Positions 43,391 through 51,133 of a stretch of DNA of 59,921 nucleotides are shown one piece after another; position 1 is the stretch's first letter, and every line of letters begins with the position of its first letter. Below the pieces are notes generated by a model. It did no database searches. It was given only the letters and a program-made list of their open reading frames with translations, and was not told the DNA's origin. This DNA comes from Acidimicrobiaceae bacterium (GTDB taxonomy: Bacteria > Actinomycetota > Acidimicrobiia > Acidimicrobiales > RAAP-2): NCBI GenBank assembly GCA_003133665.1, contig PKYK01000070.1, positions 1 through 59,921 on the forward strand, written 5' to 3'. A program made the translations under genes and the position numbers.

Positions 43391-45205
43391 CTAGCGGCGC
43401 TGGCGTCCGCCGCCCACGACGCGAACGTTGCGTGCTTCACGACCCTTGGGGCCCTGCGCCTCTTCGAAGGTGATCTTCTGACCCTGGGCCAGTGACTTGA
43501 AGCCGTCACCGACGATGTTCGAGAAGTGGATAAAGAGGTCATCGCCCTTGTCGTCGCTGGCGAATCCGAATCCCTTCGAGTCATTGAAGAAACTGACCAC
43601 CGCTTCGCTGTCGCCGCGGGCGCTGCGCGGGGCTGCCGCGCGGTCGCTGAAACGGGGCTCGTGACGTTCGCTGCCCCGCTCGACGCGCGGAGCGCGCTCG
43701 GCGACACCGCGATCGGTGCGAGGGCCGCGTTCAATCGTGCTGGCACCACGAGGAGCGAAGGAACGCTCGCCGCGGCCACGGTCTTCGGGGCTACGTGGGG
43801 TGCGGGGTCCTCGATCGGCAAAGCTCCGCTCGGGGCGAGGGCCGCGTTCGTCGCGATCGGCGAAGCTGCGCTCACGACGCTCAGGTCGCTCGAAGTTTCG
43901 CGGGCCGCGGGTTCGGTCACTGTCACGCGACGAACCACGACTCGACTGACCCTTGCCACCACGGTCGTCGAGACGCTCCGCGGCGACGGCGTCGTCAACG
44001 GCGCCGAGCCGGATTGCGGGCGCGTCTTCACGCGACTCGATTGAGGTGGGTACGCCGAGGGCCTTCTGGAGACGTTTGACCTGACCGATGACGTCCTCGC
44101 CAACGAGTGATATCACGGCGCCGGTGGCTCCCGCACGACCGGTTCGACCCGAGCGGTGGAGGTAGTCCGTCGCCTGCGCGGGTGGGTCATAGTGCACGAC
44201 CACGGGAAGCAGATCGATGTGGATACCGCGAGCCGCGACGTCGGTCGCGACCAGGACGCGAATCTGGCCACTCTTCACACTGCGCAATGCGCGTTCACGT
44301 TGTGCCTGGGTGCGGTCACCGTGCAACGGCACGGCGGAGATGCCCCGCTCTTCGAGTTGGCGAGCCAATCGGTCGGCGCCGTGCTTGGTGCGGGTGAAGA
44401 CGATTGCGCGGTCGTACTCTTCGATGATGTCGGCGGTGAACTGGGGACGCTGATCGCGTGGGACCCGCCAGAAGTAGTGGTCGACATCATTCGGGGCCTC
44501 TTCACCGACGACGTCGTGCACTGCGGCGTCCTTGGTGAACTCCCTGACCAGTGACTTCACGTCGGGGCCCATGGTTGCCGAGAACAGCATGACCTGGCGG
44601 TCGTGCGGCGTCGAGCCGACAATGCGGCGAACGGCGGGCAGGAAGCCCATGTCGGCCATGCGGTCAGCCTCGTCCAGGACGAGGACGTCGAGATTCTCCA
44701 CGTTGACTTCGCCACGATCGCCGAGGTCGATCAACCGACCGGGGGTGGCGATGATGATGTCGCAACCCTTTCGCAGGGACTTGACCTGACGCTCGATGTC
44801 GGCTCCGCCGTAGACGGCGTTGACGTGCAGCCCGAGGGCCGCGCCGAGTGGTTCGAGCACTTCGTGAACCTGGACGGCGAGTTCGCGGGTCGGCAGGAGC
44901 ACGAGACCGCGGGGGCGGGCGGGGCCACCCTCGCGCTTGGCCGGCGCCTGACTCGCGGCGACACGCTGCAGCATCGGCAATCCGAAGCCCAGGGTCTTGC
45001 CCGAACCCGTCTTCGCCTTGCCACAGATATCGCGACCGGCCAGGGCGTCATGAATGGTCATGGCCTGGATCGGGAAAGCGGTGGTGATGCCCTGACTCTC
45101 GAGCACCGCGCAGAGGTCTGCGTGAACTCCCAGATCGGCAAAGGTTTTATTGGTGGCGTACGAATCCTGTGACGACGTCACGGACTCTTTGGTTTCAATA
45201 CTCAC
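43391..45205 (-). CDS. DEAD-box RNA helicase with C-terminal cold-shock domain
   Basis: A 604-residue protein. The helicase core is complete: Walker A AKTGSGKT (64-71), PTREL (105-109), TPGR (154-157), DEAD (178-181), SAT (209-211) and HRSGRTGR (350-357). Residues about 410-530 are an Arg/Ser/Gly-rich, disordered linker in which ERSFA recurs three times. Residues 533-597 form a cold-shock domain with RNP1-like KGFGF (544-548) and RNP2-like DLFIHFS (556-562). It should unwind structured RNA; the CSD would add single-strand binding. GTG start at 45205. A 132-base spacer separates it from bcp. Confidence 0.92.
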   Translation of the reverse strand: MSIETKESVTSSQDSYATNKTFADLGVHADLCAVLESQGITTAFPIQAMTIHDALAGRDICGKAKTGSGKTLGFGLPMLQRVAASQAPAKREGGPARPRGLVLLPTRELAVQVHEVLEPLGAALGLHVNAVYGGADIERQVKSLRKGCDIIIATPGRLIDLGDRGEVNVENLDVLVLDEADRMADMGFLPAVRRIVGSTPHDRQVMLFSATMGPDVKSLVREFTKDAAVHDVVGEEAPNDVDHYFWRVPRDQRPQFTADIIEEYDRAIVFTRTKHGADRLARQLEERGISAVPLHGDRTQAQRERALRSVKSGQIRVLVATDVAARGIHIDLLPVVVHYDPPAQATDYLHRSGRTGRAGATGAVISLVGEDVIGQVKRLQKALGVPTSIESREDAPAIRLGAVDDAVAAERLDDRGGKGQSSRGSSRDSDRTRGPRNFERPERRERSFADRDERGPRPERSFADRGPRTPRSPEDRGRGERSFAPRGASTIERGPRTDRGVAERAPRVERGSERHEPRFSDRAAAPRSARGDSEAVVSFFNDSKGFGFASDDKGDDLFIHFSNIVGDGFKSLAQGQKITFEEAQGPKGREARNVRVVGGGRQRR

Positions 45206-45337
45206 GGAACTACGGTCTTTTCTCGGTTGGACCCGGAACCGGCGTTCGAAAGTATGGGCCCAAGCTCATTTCCTGGAGCTTCCTCTCTAGTCTAGGTCGA
45301 TAGAACCCACTTTGGGCAGAAAACTTGAGGAGCATCT

Positions 45338-45802
45338 ATGGCACGACTTGAAGTGGGGTCAAAGGCACCGCAGTTCACATTGACGAACCAGAGCGGGCAG
45401 AAGGTCGCCCTGAAGGACTTTGCGGGGAAACGGGTGGTGCTCTACTTCTACCCCGCCGACGACACGCCCGGATGCACCAAGGAGGCGTGTCAGTTCAACG
45501 ACGAACTCGGCGCTTTCCAGAAGCTCGGCGTGACGGTGCTCGGCGTCTCTCCCGACGGGGCCGAGAAGCACGCGGCATTTCGTGCCAAGTACTCACTCAC
45601 CTTCGATCTCCTGAGCGACCCGGACAAGAAGGTGATGGCGAAATACGGCGCCCACGGCGAGAAGATGATGTACGGAAAGAAAGTCATCGGCGTCATCCGC
45701 TCGACATTCGTGATCGGGCCGACCGGACGAATCGAACGGGCGTGGTACGCGGTGCGCGCCGACGGCCACGCGGCCAAGGTGATCGGTTCGCTCGGGGCCT
45801 AG
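45338..45802 (+). CDS. bcp: Thioredoxin-dependent peroxiredoxin, Bcp family
   Basis: A 154-residue peroxiredoxin. DDTPGCTKEACQFND gives the peroxidatic Cys46 and nearby Cys51, the resolving residue of alpha-type Bcp enzymes; STFVIGPTGRIERAWY closes the fold. It reduces peroxides with electrons from thioredoxin. GAGGAG precedes ATG 45338 by five bases. The stop TAG shares a CTAG with the convergent DedA gene. A short inverted repeat (AAGCTC/GAGCTT) lies in the upstream spacer. Confidence 0.92.
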   Translation: MARLEVGSKAPQFTLTNQSGQKVALKDFAGKRVVLYFYPADDTPGCTKEACQFNDELGAFQKLGVTVLGVSPDGAEKHAAFRAKYSLTFDLLSDPDKKVMAKYGAHGEKMMYGKKVIGVIRSTFVIGPTGRIERAWYAVRADGHAAKVIGSLGA

Positions 45803-46407
45803 CCCGCGTTGTGTCGGCGCACCGTGCGGACACGGTGCCAGAGACCCGCGATGAGCAGCAGCACGATCACGATGATGATCGGGGTCTGCGCGGCGTGGAA
45901 GTCCTTGCTGACGTGCTGCCAGTTCGCGCCCGCCGCGTAGCCGAGGCAGGCGAGCAGGGAGACCCACGCGGCCGAACCGACCAGCGTGAGGATCGCGAAG
46001 GGTCCGCGCTTCATCTCGGCGATGCCGGCCGGCACCGAGATGGCGCTGCGAACGACCGGGAGCACCCGGCCGATCAAGACCGAGATCGCGCCGTACTTCG
46101 CGAACCACCGCTCGGCGGCGTCAAGATCCTTGTGCGTGAGAAGGATCCACTTGCCCCAGCGGTCGACGATCGTTCGCCCCGCGCTGCGACCGACTTCGTA
46201 GGCGATCACCGATCCAACCAGCGAACCGAGCGTCCCGATGAGAATGACCGCCCACAGTGAGAACTGCGCGTGCCCGGTCACCGCCGCCGTGCAGAGCGCC
46301 CCGGCGAAGCCGAAGGTCACCTCCGAGGGGATCGGCGCACAGGCCGATTCGACGATGGAAAGCACGATGAGCGCGAAGTAGCCGTACTGCTGTACAAATG
46401 ACTGCAT
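45799..46407 (-). CDS. DedA family membrane protein
   Basis: A 202-residue protein with about five membrane segments. Family motifs are visible: VESACAPIPSEVTFGFAGAL near the N-terminus, and GRVLPVVRSAISVPAGIAEM, the re-entrant-loop motif with Arg and Pro. DedA proteins are thought to flip lipids such as undecaprenyl phosphate or phosphatidylethanolamine and depend on proton-motive force. I set the start at ATG 46407; the longer upstream open frame runs into the Nei gene. It converges with bcp. Confidence 0.88.
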   Translation of the reverse strand: MQSFVQQYGYFALIVLSIVESACAPIPSEVTFGFAGALCTAAVTGHAQFSLWAVILIGTLGSLVGSVIAYEVGRSAGRTIVDRWGKWILLTHKDLDAAERWFAKYGAISVLIGRVLPVVRSAISVPAGIAEMKRGPFAILTLVGSAAWVSLLACLGYAAGANWQHVSKDFHAAQTPIIIVIVLLLIAGLWHRVRTVRRHNAG

Positions 46408-46459
46408 CCAACCATTCTCGCACGGCCCAAAGAGGGGTCGCGCCAACCGGGCGAGTTTC

Positions 46460-47245
46460 CTACTTCTGGTGGTGACTGCACCAGTAGGTGGTGCGCGCGC
46501 CAATCGTGGCCTGCAGCATCGGCGCCCCGTCACGCGGGCACAGCCCCCCCGGGAAGCGCGCCTCCATGTGGTCACCCGTGTGTGAGCCACCGCGTCGCAT
46601 CAGTGTTCGCATCGTCTGGTTGAAGGCCCGGAAGAGGTCCGCGCGCTGTTGCGTGCTCAGCGTGCCGGTCGGAGTGCGCGGATCGATGCCCGCGCGAAAC
46701 AGGATCTCGTCGCCGAGCAGGTTCCCGACGCCCGCGACCACCGACTGATCGAGGAGTCGAGCCTTGATCGGCGGACCCTCACCTCGTGCGATGTGGATCA
46801 TCCGATCGAACTGCTTGCGCGTCAGTGAGAGGGCGTCGGGTCCGAGTTCGGAGAGATCTGGGTCGATCTCGAATCGACCCAGACGACGAGGGTCGTGCAG
46901 CACGAGTCTCCGGCCGTCACTGAACTCGAGACCACCGCGAACCCACTCCGCCCGGTACGAGTGGGGACCGTAGAAGAGTCCGTCGATACCCGCCTCGTCA
47001 TCGATCAGCAGCACGCCGGTCATTCCAAAGCGCATGCCCAGGGTGACGCCGTTGGTTTCGAGCAGGAGCAACTTGCCACGTCGCGACGTTCCGGTCACCG
47101 TCAGGTCCCTCACCGTTCGGGCCCACGACGAGCGCGACGAGAGCTTCTTGGCGGCGTACGCATCGGCCCAACCGCGCGTGATGGTGGTCCCGACGATGCG
47201 ATCGGCCAGTTGGCGATACGTCTCTATTTCGAGGACCTCGGGCAC
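46460..47245 (-). CDS. Fpg/Nei-family DNA glycosylase with variant zinc finger
   Basis: A 261-residue DNA glycosylase/AP lyase. After Met removal, Pro leads (PEVLEIE), with Glu3 as the second catalytic residue and Lys58 in RRGKLLLLE. The helix-two-turn-helix carries VVAGVGNLLGDEILFRAGIDP. The C-terminal zinc finger is CPRD...WCSHH: Cys236, Asp239, Cys256 and His259 replace the usual four Cys, and Arg251 is present. It removes oxidised bases. GTG 47245 is placed by a leaderless -10. It diverges from the FrhB gene by 53 bases. Confidence 0.88.
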   Translation of the reverse strand: MPEVLEIETYRQLADRIVGTTITRGWADAYAAKKLSSRSSWARTVRDLTVTGTSRRGKLLLLETNGVTLGMRFGMTGVLLIDDEAGIDGLFYGPHSYRAEWVRGGLEFSDGRRLVLHDPRRLGRFEIDPDLSELGPDALSLTRKQFDRMIHIARGEGPPIKARLLDQSVVAGVGNLLGDEILFRAGIDPRTPTGTLSTQQRADLFRAFNQTMRTLMRRGGSHTGDHMEARFPGGLCPRDGAPMLQATIGARTTYWCSHHQK

Positions 47246-47252
47246 GCGCCGC

Positions 47253-47258
47253 AGCGTA
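47253..47258 (-). promoter_or_regulatory. Leaderless -10 element of the Nei-like gene
   Basis: On the minus strand TACGCT ends 7 bases before GTG 47245. Confidence 0.45.
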
Positions 47259-47286
47259 GCGCCAACTGGCCCGCGGGGAGTCCCCC

Positions 47287-47292
47287 TAAGGT
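47287..47292 (+). promoter_or_regulatory. Leaderless -10 element of the FrhB-family gene
   Basis: TAAGGT ends 6 bases before GTG 47299. Confidence 0.45.
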
Positions 47293-47298
47293 TGACCC

Positions 47299-48423
47299 GT
47301 GGCACTAGACAAGCCCCAGTGGCGTGAGCTCTTCAGCGAAGTCGTGACCTCGGGACTGTGCACGGGCTGCGCGGCCTGTGTCGTGGCCTGCCCCCACCCC
47401 GTGCTCGACTACGAATCGGCCAACGGCATCTACAAGCCATTCCACCTCGATCTCGACGGCGGCCCCGACAACTGCACGCACGGCGAGAAGGGCTGCACCA
47501 TGTGCACCCGCGCCTGTCCGCGCTTTCGCAACTGGGAGAGCGAGATCGACACGCACCGCTTCGCCCGGGAACGGACCGACGACGAGGTCTACGGTATCGG
47601 CGACGTCCTGCTCGCTCGCGCGAGTGATCCCGCCCTCGTGGAGAACGGCCAGGACGGCGGATTCGTCTCGGCTCTGTTGATCTACGCGCTGGAGCACGAC
47701 ATCATCGACGCGGCGCTCGTCAGTGGTCTCGAAGGCGATGGATCCACGTGGCGCGCCCAACCGCGGGTGGCCCGGACGCGCGCGGAGGTGATGGCGACCG
47801 CCAAGTCGCGTTACACCTACAGCGCGAATCTGCTCGCCTATCCCGAGGCGGCCGAAGGCGGCGCCGAGCGCATCGCCCTGGTCGGCATGGGGTGCATGGC
47901 GTCGGCACCGGGCGCGATGCAGACCCGCAAGGCCGGGAAGATCGCGCGGCGGCTGAGCCTCACCATTGGTCTTCTCTGCTCCAAGACCTTCGACGACGCG
48001 ATCTTCGAAGAGCTCTTCGAGGCGAAATACGCCATCAAGCGCGCCGACATCACGAAGATGAACATCAAGGGCGTCTTCCAGATCTGGACCAACGACGGCA
48101 GCTTCCACGAGGTGCCATTGAAGGAGGCGCAGCCGTTCACCCGAGAGGGCTGCACGCGGTGCCCCGACTTCGCCGCCGAGCACGCCGACATCTCAACCGG
48201 TGGCATCGGCGCCTTCGGCGACTGGACGCTCGTGATCGTGCGAACGGACAAGGGTCGCGAACTCATGGACGCGATGAAACAGGCCGGGCTCATCGAAACT
48301 CGCCCCGGCGACGACGATCCCGGCGCGGTGGCCCTGCTGCACAGGCTCGCCCAGCTTTCGCGCAAGCGCTGGCCCGTGGACGCCAACCCCGGACCTCGCC
48401 GCATTCCGCTGACGCCGTCCTGA
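47299..48423 (+). CDS. Coenzyme F420 hydrogenase/dehydrogenase beta-subunit family protein (FrhB-like)
   Basis: A 374-residue iron-sulfur flavoprotein-like family. Two N-terminal ferredoxin-like Cys sets are visible: Cys21, 24, 27 and 31 (CTGCAACVVACP) and Cys59, 66, 69 and 73 (CTHGEKGCTMCTRACP). The core has GQDGGFVSALLIYALE and VGMGCMASAPG, and EGCTRCPDF adds two Cys later. Members use F420H2 or ferredoxin to reduce various partners, including siderophore or nitrate targets; the substrate is unknown here. It is monocistronic with a leaderless promoter, and the DDN-like gene at 36251 is a second F420-linked protein. Confidence 0.88.
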   Translation: MALDKPQWRELFSEVVTSGLCTGCAACVVACPHPVLDYESANGIYKPFHLDLDGGPDNCTHGEKGCTMCTRACPRFRNWESEIDTHRFARERTDDEVYGIGDVLLARASDPALVENGQDGGFVSALLIYALEHDIIDAALVSGLEGDGSTWRAQPRVARTRAEVMATAKSRYTYSANLLAYPEAAEGGAERIALVGMGCMASAPGAMQTRKAGKIARRLSLTIGLLCSKTFDDAIFEELFEAKYAIKRADITKMNIKGVFQIWTNDGSFHEVPLKEAQPFTREGCTRCPDFAAEHADISTGGIGAFGDWTLVIVRTDKGRELMDAMKQAGLIETRPGDDDPGAVALLHRLAQLSRKRWPVDANPGPRRIPLTPS

Positions 48424-48523
48424 CCCCGTCCCTGGGCGGAGTCATCGAGCGAGTCCGTGAGCCTGCCCGCAGCACGCCGAGAGCCCCTTCCGGTAGAAAT
48501 GGTCCGATGGCAACGAGCGGACA

Positions 48524-49156
48524 ATGACCGAACGGACGCTGCGAAGGTCGAGGGTCATCGCCGCCTGCACCGTCGTGGTTGCTGGAACCGTGGCGCTCGT
48601 CGTCGGAGTGCGGGGCGGCTCGACCACAACTCGGACCGTCGCCGAGCAACGGGTCTGCACGATTTCGTCGCTCAGCGTCGCCGTCGTTGGCCGCGGAGCG
48701 GCGTTGGGCCACACGGGCGACACGCTGGTCTTGCGCGACGTCAGCGCCCACGGGTGCACGTTGACCGGGTACGCCACCGTCATCGCCAGTTTCTCTTCGC
48801 CCGTCGCCACCACGACCGGCCCAATCAGCATCGCGGGCCCTGGGGCGGCAGTGGTTGCGCGCCACACCCGAAGCGGGTACCTCGGCGGCGTCACCAAGTC
48901 GAACGGTTCCGCGACGGGCTTCTCACTGCCCATCGTCTCGCTGTCCGCGAGGACCGGCGTGGCCTCGGCAACCGTTGAGTGGGCCGAGAATCCGAGCGGC
49001 TCAGCCACGTCCTGTCCAACGTTCACGTACCTGGTCGTGCGACTGCCCGGAGGACTTCAAGAGAAGCAGCTTCGCGCCCGGGGCTCGATCTGCGGCGGGT
49101 TCCAGGTGCACCCCTTCGTCCACGGAACGACCGGCGACCTGACCGTGAACCACTGA
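48524..49156 (+). CDS. DUF4232-like exported or anchored protein
   Basis: A 210-residue protein. A single hydrophobic segment at residues 11-29 after basic residues (MTERTLRRSRVIAACTVVVAG) is a membrane anchor or signal. The outside domain matches DUF4232: VCTISSL and later GCTLTGYATVI, with a second Cys pair, SCPTF and SICGGF, that may form disulfides. The function is unknown; such proteins are common cell-surface proteins in actinobacteria. Start ATG 48524 overlaps a six-codon ORF upstream, probably coincidental. Confidence 0.7.
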   Translation: MTERTLRRSRVIAACTVVVAGTVALVVGVRGGSTTTRTVAEQRVCTISSLSVAVVGRGAALGHTGDTLVLRDVSAHGCTLTGYATVIASFSSPVATTTGPISIAGPGAAVVARHTRSGYLGGVTKSNGSATGFSLPIVSLSARTGVASATVEWAENPSGSATSCPTFTYLVVRLPGGLQEKQLRARGSICGGFQVHPFVHGTTGDLTVNH

Positions 49157-49294
49157 AGCCCAACGCCGCTTTCAGCGCACCGGACTTCGAAACCTCCGCG
49201 TTCGACGACGAGGCGAAGAGCCGAACCCACCGAGGATCCCCCCGGTCGAGACACTTCGCGGAACCGGCCCGCCGAGCATGAACCGGGCCAGCGT

Positions 49295-49300
49295 TAGAGT
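49295..49300 (+). promoter_or_regulatory. Leaderless -10 element of the MSMEG_4193-type phosphatase gene
   Basis: TAGAGT ends 6 bases before ATG 49307. Confidence 0.5.
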
Positions 49301-49306
49301 CGAAAC

Positions 49307-49945
49307 ATGGCGTCTCGACCGACATTCACGACCATCCTCCTGGTACGCCACGGCGTCACGTCAACGACCGGCACCGTCCTGCCCGGGCGCGCCCCCGGAC
49401 TGCACCTGGCCGAGCGTGGCGTAGCCCAGGCGGAAACCGTCGCGCAGCGGCTGGGCGAACTCTCGAGGAAGCCAGTCGCTCTCTACGTCTCGCCCCTCGA
49501 GCGCGCCCGCGAGACGGCCGCGCCCATCGCCAGGGCCCTGCACCTGCGGGCGGTCGCCGATCGGGGGCTGCTCGAATGCGACTTCGGCACCTGGACCGGC
49601 AAGAAGCTGAGTCTCCTGCATCGAAAGTCCGACTGGCGCACCGTCCAACACGCCCCGAGCGCGTTCCGATTCCCCGAGGGCGAGTCGTTCAGCGAGATGC
49701 AGCAACGCATGTGGAAGACGCTCGAGAAGCTCGCCGCCCGCCACCGCAACCGCACCTTCGTCGTCGTGAGCCACGCCGACCCGATCAAGGCGGCCGTCAC
49801 CTACGCCCTGGGCGTGCCACTCGACCTGTTCCAACGCACGGTCATCTCGACGTGCTCGGTGAGCGCCATCGCCTTCACGAACACCTCACCCGTCGTGCTC
49901 AGCGTCAACAACACCGGGTCCCTGCGGGACCTTTCGCCATCATGA
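49307..49945 (+). CDS. Histidine phosphatase, MSMEG_4193 type
   Basis: A 212-residue phosphatase. ILLVRHGVTSTTGTVLPGRAPGLHLAERG supplies the phospho-His, YVSPLERARETA the Arg, LLECDFGTWTGKKL the acid, and VVSHADPIKAAV the second His. The close LPGRAPGLHL pattern and the two following genes identify the actinobacterial MSMEG_4193/DUF3090/SCO1664 trio. Its role is unknown. ATG 49307 follows TAGAGT by 6 bases; its stop overlaps the DUF3090 ATG. Confidence 0.87.
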   Translation: MASRPTFTTILLVRHGVTSTTGTVLPGRAPGLHLAERGVAQAETVAQRLGELSRKPVALYVSPLERARETAAPIARALHLRAVADRGLLECDFGTWTGKKLSLLHRKSDWRTVQHAPSAFRFPEGESFSEMQQRMWKTLEKLAARHRNRTFVVVSHADPIKAAVTYALGVPLDLFQRTVISTCSVSAIAFTNTSPVVLSVNNTGSLRDLSPS

Positions 49946-50421
49946 ACTACGTCTTCGACAGTCCCGACAAGGTGATGGTCGGGGTGCGCGGTGAGGTCGG
50001 CAGCCGGCTGTTCCTGCTCCAAGCCCGCCAGGGCCGTCGTCTCGTGATCGTCAAATGCGAGAAGCAGCAGTTGAGTGCCCTCGCCGAGTGGCTGGGCCAG
50101 GTGATCGCCGATCTCGGTCGGCCCGGGCACCTTCGCGACGACTTCGCCCTCGAGCCCGAATACGAGGCCGACTTCACGGCCGGCGAAATTGCGGTTGCTC
50201 TCAATGACGACGACGAGACCATCGAAGTCACGTTCGAATCGGCTGACGACGACGACGTACTCGAACTGACGCTCACCAAAGAGTGGGCCGGCGGACTCGC
50301 GATCGCCGTCACCCGTCTCGTCGAGGCGGGACGACCACCCTGTCCCCTCTGCGGGGGACCGCTCGACGCCAGGGGCCACGACTGTCCTCGGACCAACGGA
50401 CACCGTCCCCCGATCCGCTAG
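49942..50421 (+). CDS. DUF3090 family protein
   Basis: A 159-residue actinobacterial protein with unknown function. RLFLLQARQGRRLVIVKCEKQQLSALAEWL and the acidic middle are typical. The C-terminal CPLCGGPLDARGHDCPR carries a zinc-ribbon with Cys in CPLC and a third Cys in DCPR. ATG 49942 overlaps the upstream stop by four bases. Second gene of the three-gene trio. Confidence 0.9.
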   Translation: MNYVFDSPDKVMVGVRGEVGSRLFLLQARQGRRLVIVKCEKQQLSALAEWLGQVIADLGRPGHLRDDFALEPEYEADFTAGEIAVALNDDDETIEVTFESADDDDVLELTLTKEWAGGLAIAVTRLVEAGRPPCPLCGGPLDARGHDCPRTNGHRPPIR

Positions 50422-50425
50422 CACC

Positions 50426-51133
50426 GTGAACCGCGCCGAACAAAGCACGCTGCTCTCGAAGGGCTCGATCGAGGTGGAGGGTCGGGTGCACGGCTCGTCC
50501 AACCAGGCCCTCCTCGTGACCGTGACGCTCGACGGCGTTTCGGGTCAGGCCTGCTACAAGGCCGAGGCCGGTGAGCGCGCCCTGTGGGACTTTCCCGACG
50601 GACTCTGGAAACGAGAGGTCGCGGCCTACGAACTCGACTGTCTGCTCGACACCGACCTCGTGCCCACGACGGTCGGGCGTGACGACGCCCCGTTCGGCTG
50701 TGGATCGCTGCAGTGGTGGGTGAACGACAACCTCGAGGACCACTACTTCACGCTGCGCGAACGCCCCGAGTTCCACCGGTGGTTCGCCGACCTCGCCGCC
50801 TTTGACGTGGTCGCCAACAACGCCGACCGAAAGGCCGGCCACGTGGTGTTCGACGGAACCCGTTGCTGGGCGATCGACAACGGGCTGTGCTTTCACGAAG
50901 AGGACAAGCTGCGCACGGTCATCTGGGAGTACGCCGGCCTCGCGGTGGCACCGCACCTGATCGAGCGTCTCGATGCCTTCGCCAAGGGTGACGGGGGTGC
51001 CCTCGTCGAGTGGCTGAGCCCCCACGAGTTGGCACTCGCCCAGATGCGCGCCCACGGCCTGGTCGAGAGCAGTTCGTACCCGAGTCCCGAAGAGGACCGC
51101 GACTGGCCGCCCTACCCCTGGCCGCTGATCTAG
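50426..51133 (+). CDS. SCO1664 family protein (PI3/4-kinase-like fold)
   Basis: A 235-residue protein resembling a compact phosphatidylinositol-kinase-type kinase. The nucleotide-binding N-lobe ends at YKAEAGERALWDFPDGLWKREVAAYELD; FDVVANNADRKAGHVV looks like the catalytic loop with Asp and Asn, and CWAIDNGLCFH like the metal-binding DNG. The substrate is unknown. Last gene of the trio; GTG 50426 follows by four bases, and its stop TAG lies in a CTAG shared with the convergent transporter. Confidence 0.85.
   Translation: MNRAEQSTLLSKGSIEVEGRVHGSSNQALLVTVTLDGVSGQACYKAEAGERALWDFPDGLWKREVAAYELDCLLDTDLVPTTVGRDDAPFGCGSLQWWVNDNLEDHYFTLRERPEFHRWFADLAAFDVVANNADRKAGHVVFDGTRCWAIDNGLCFHEEDKLRTVIWEYAGLAVAPHLIERLDAFAKGDGGALVEWLSPHELALAQMRAHGLVESSSYPSPEEDRDWPPYPWPLI

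Noticed and set aside
48506..48526. Six-codon ORF overlapping the DUF4232-like start
   Set aside because: Very short, no ribosome site; likely chance.
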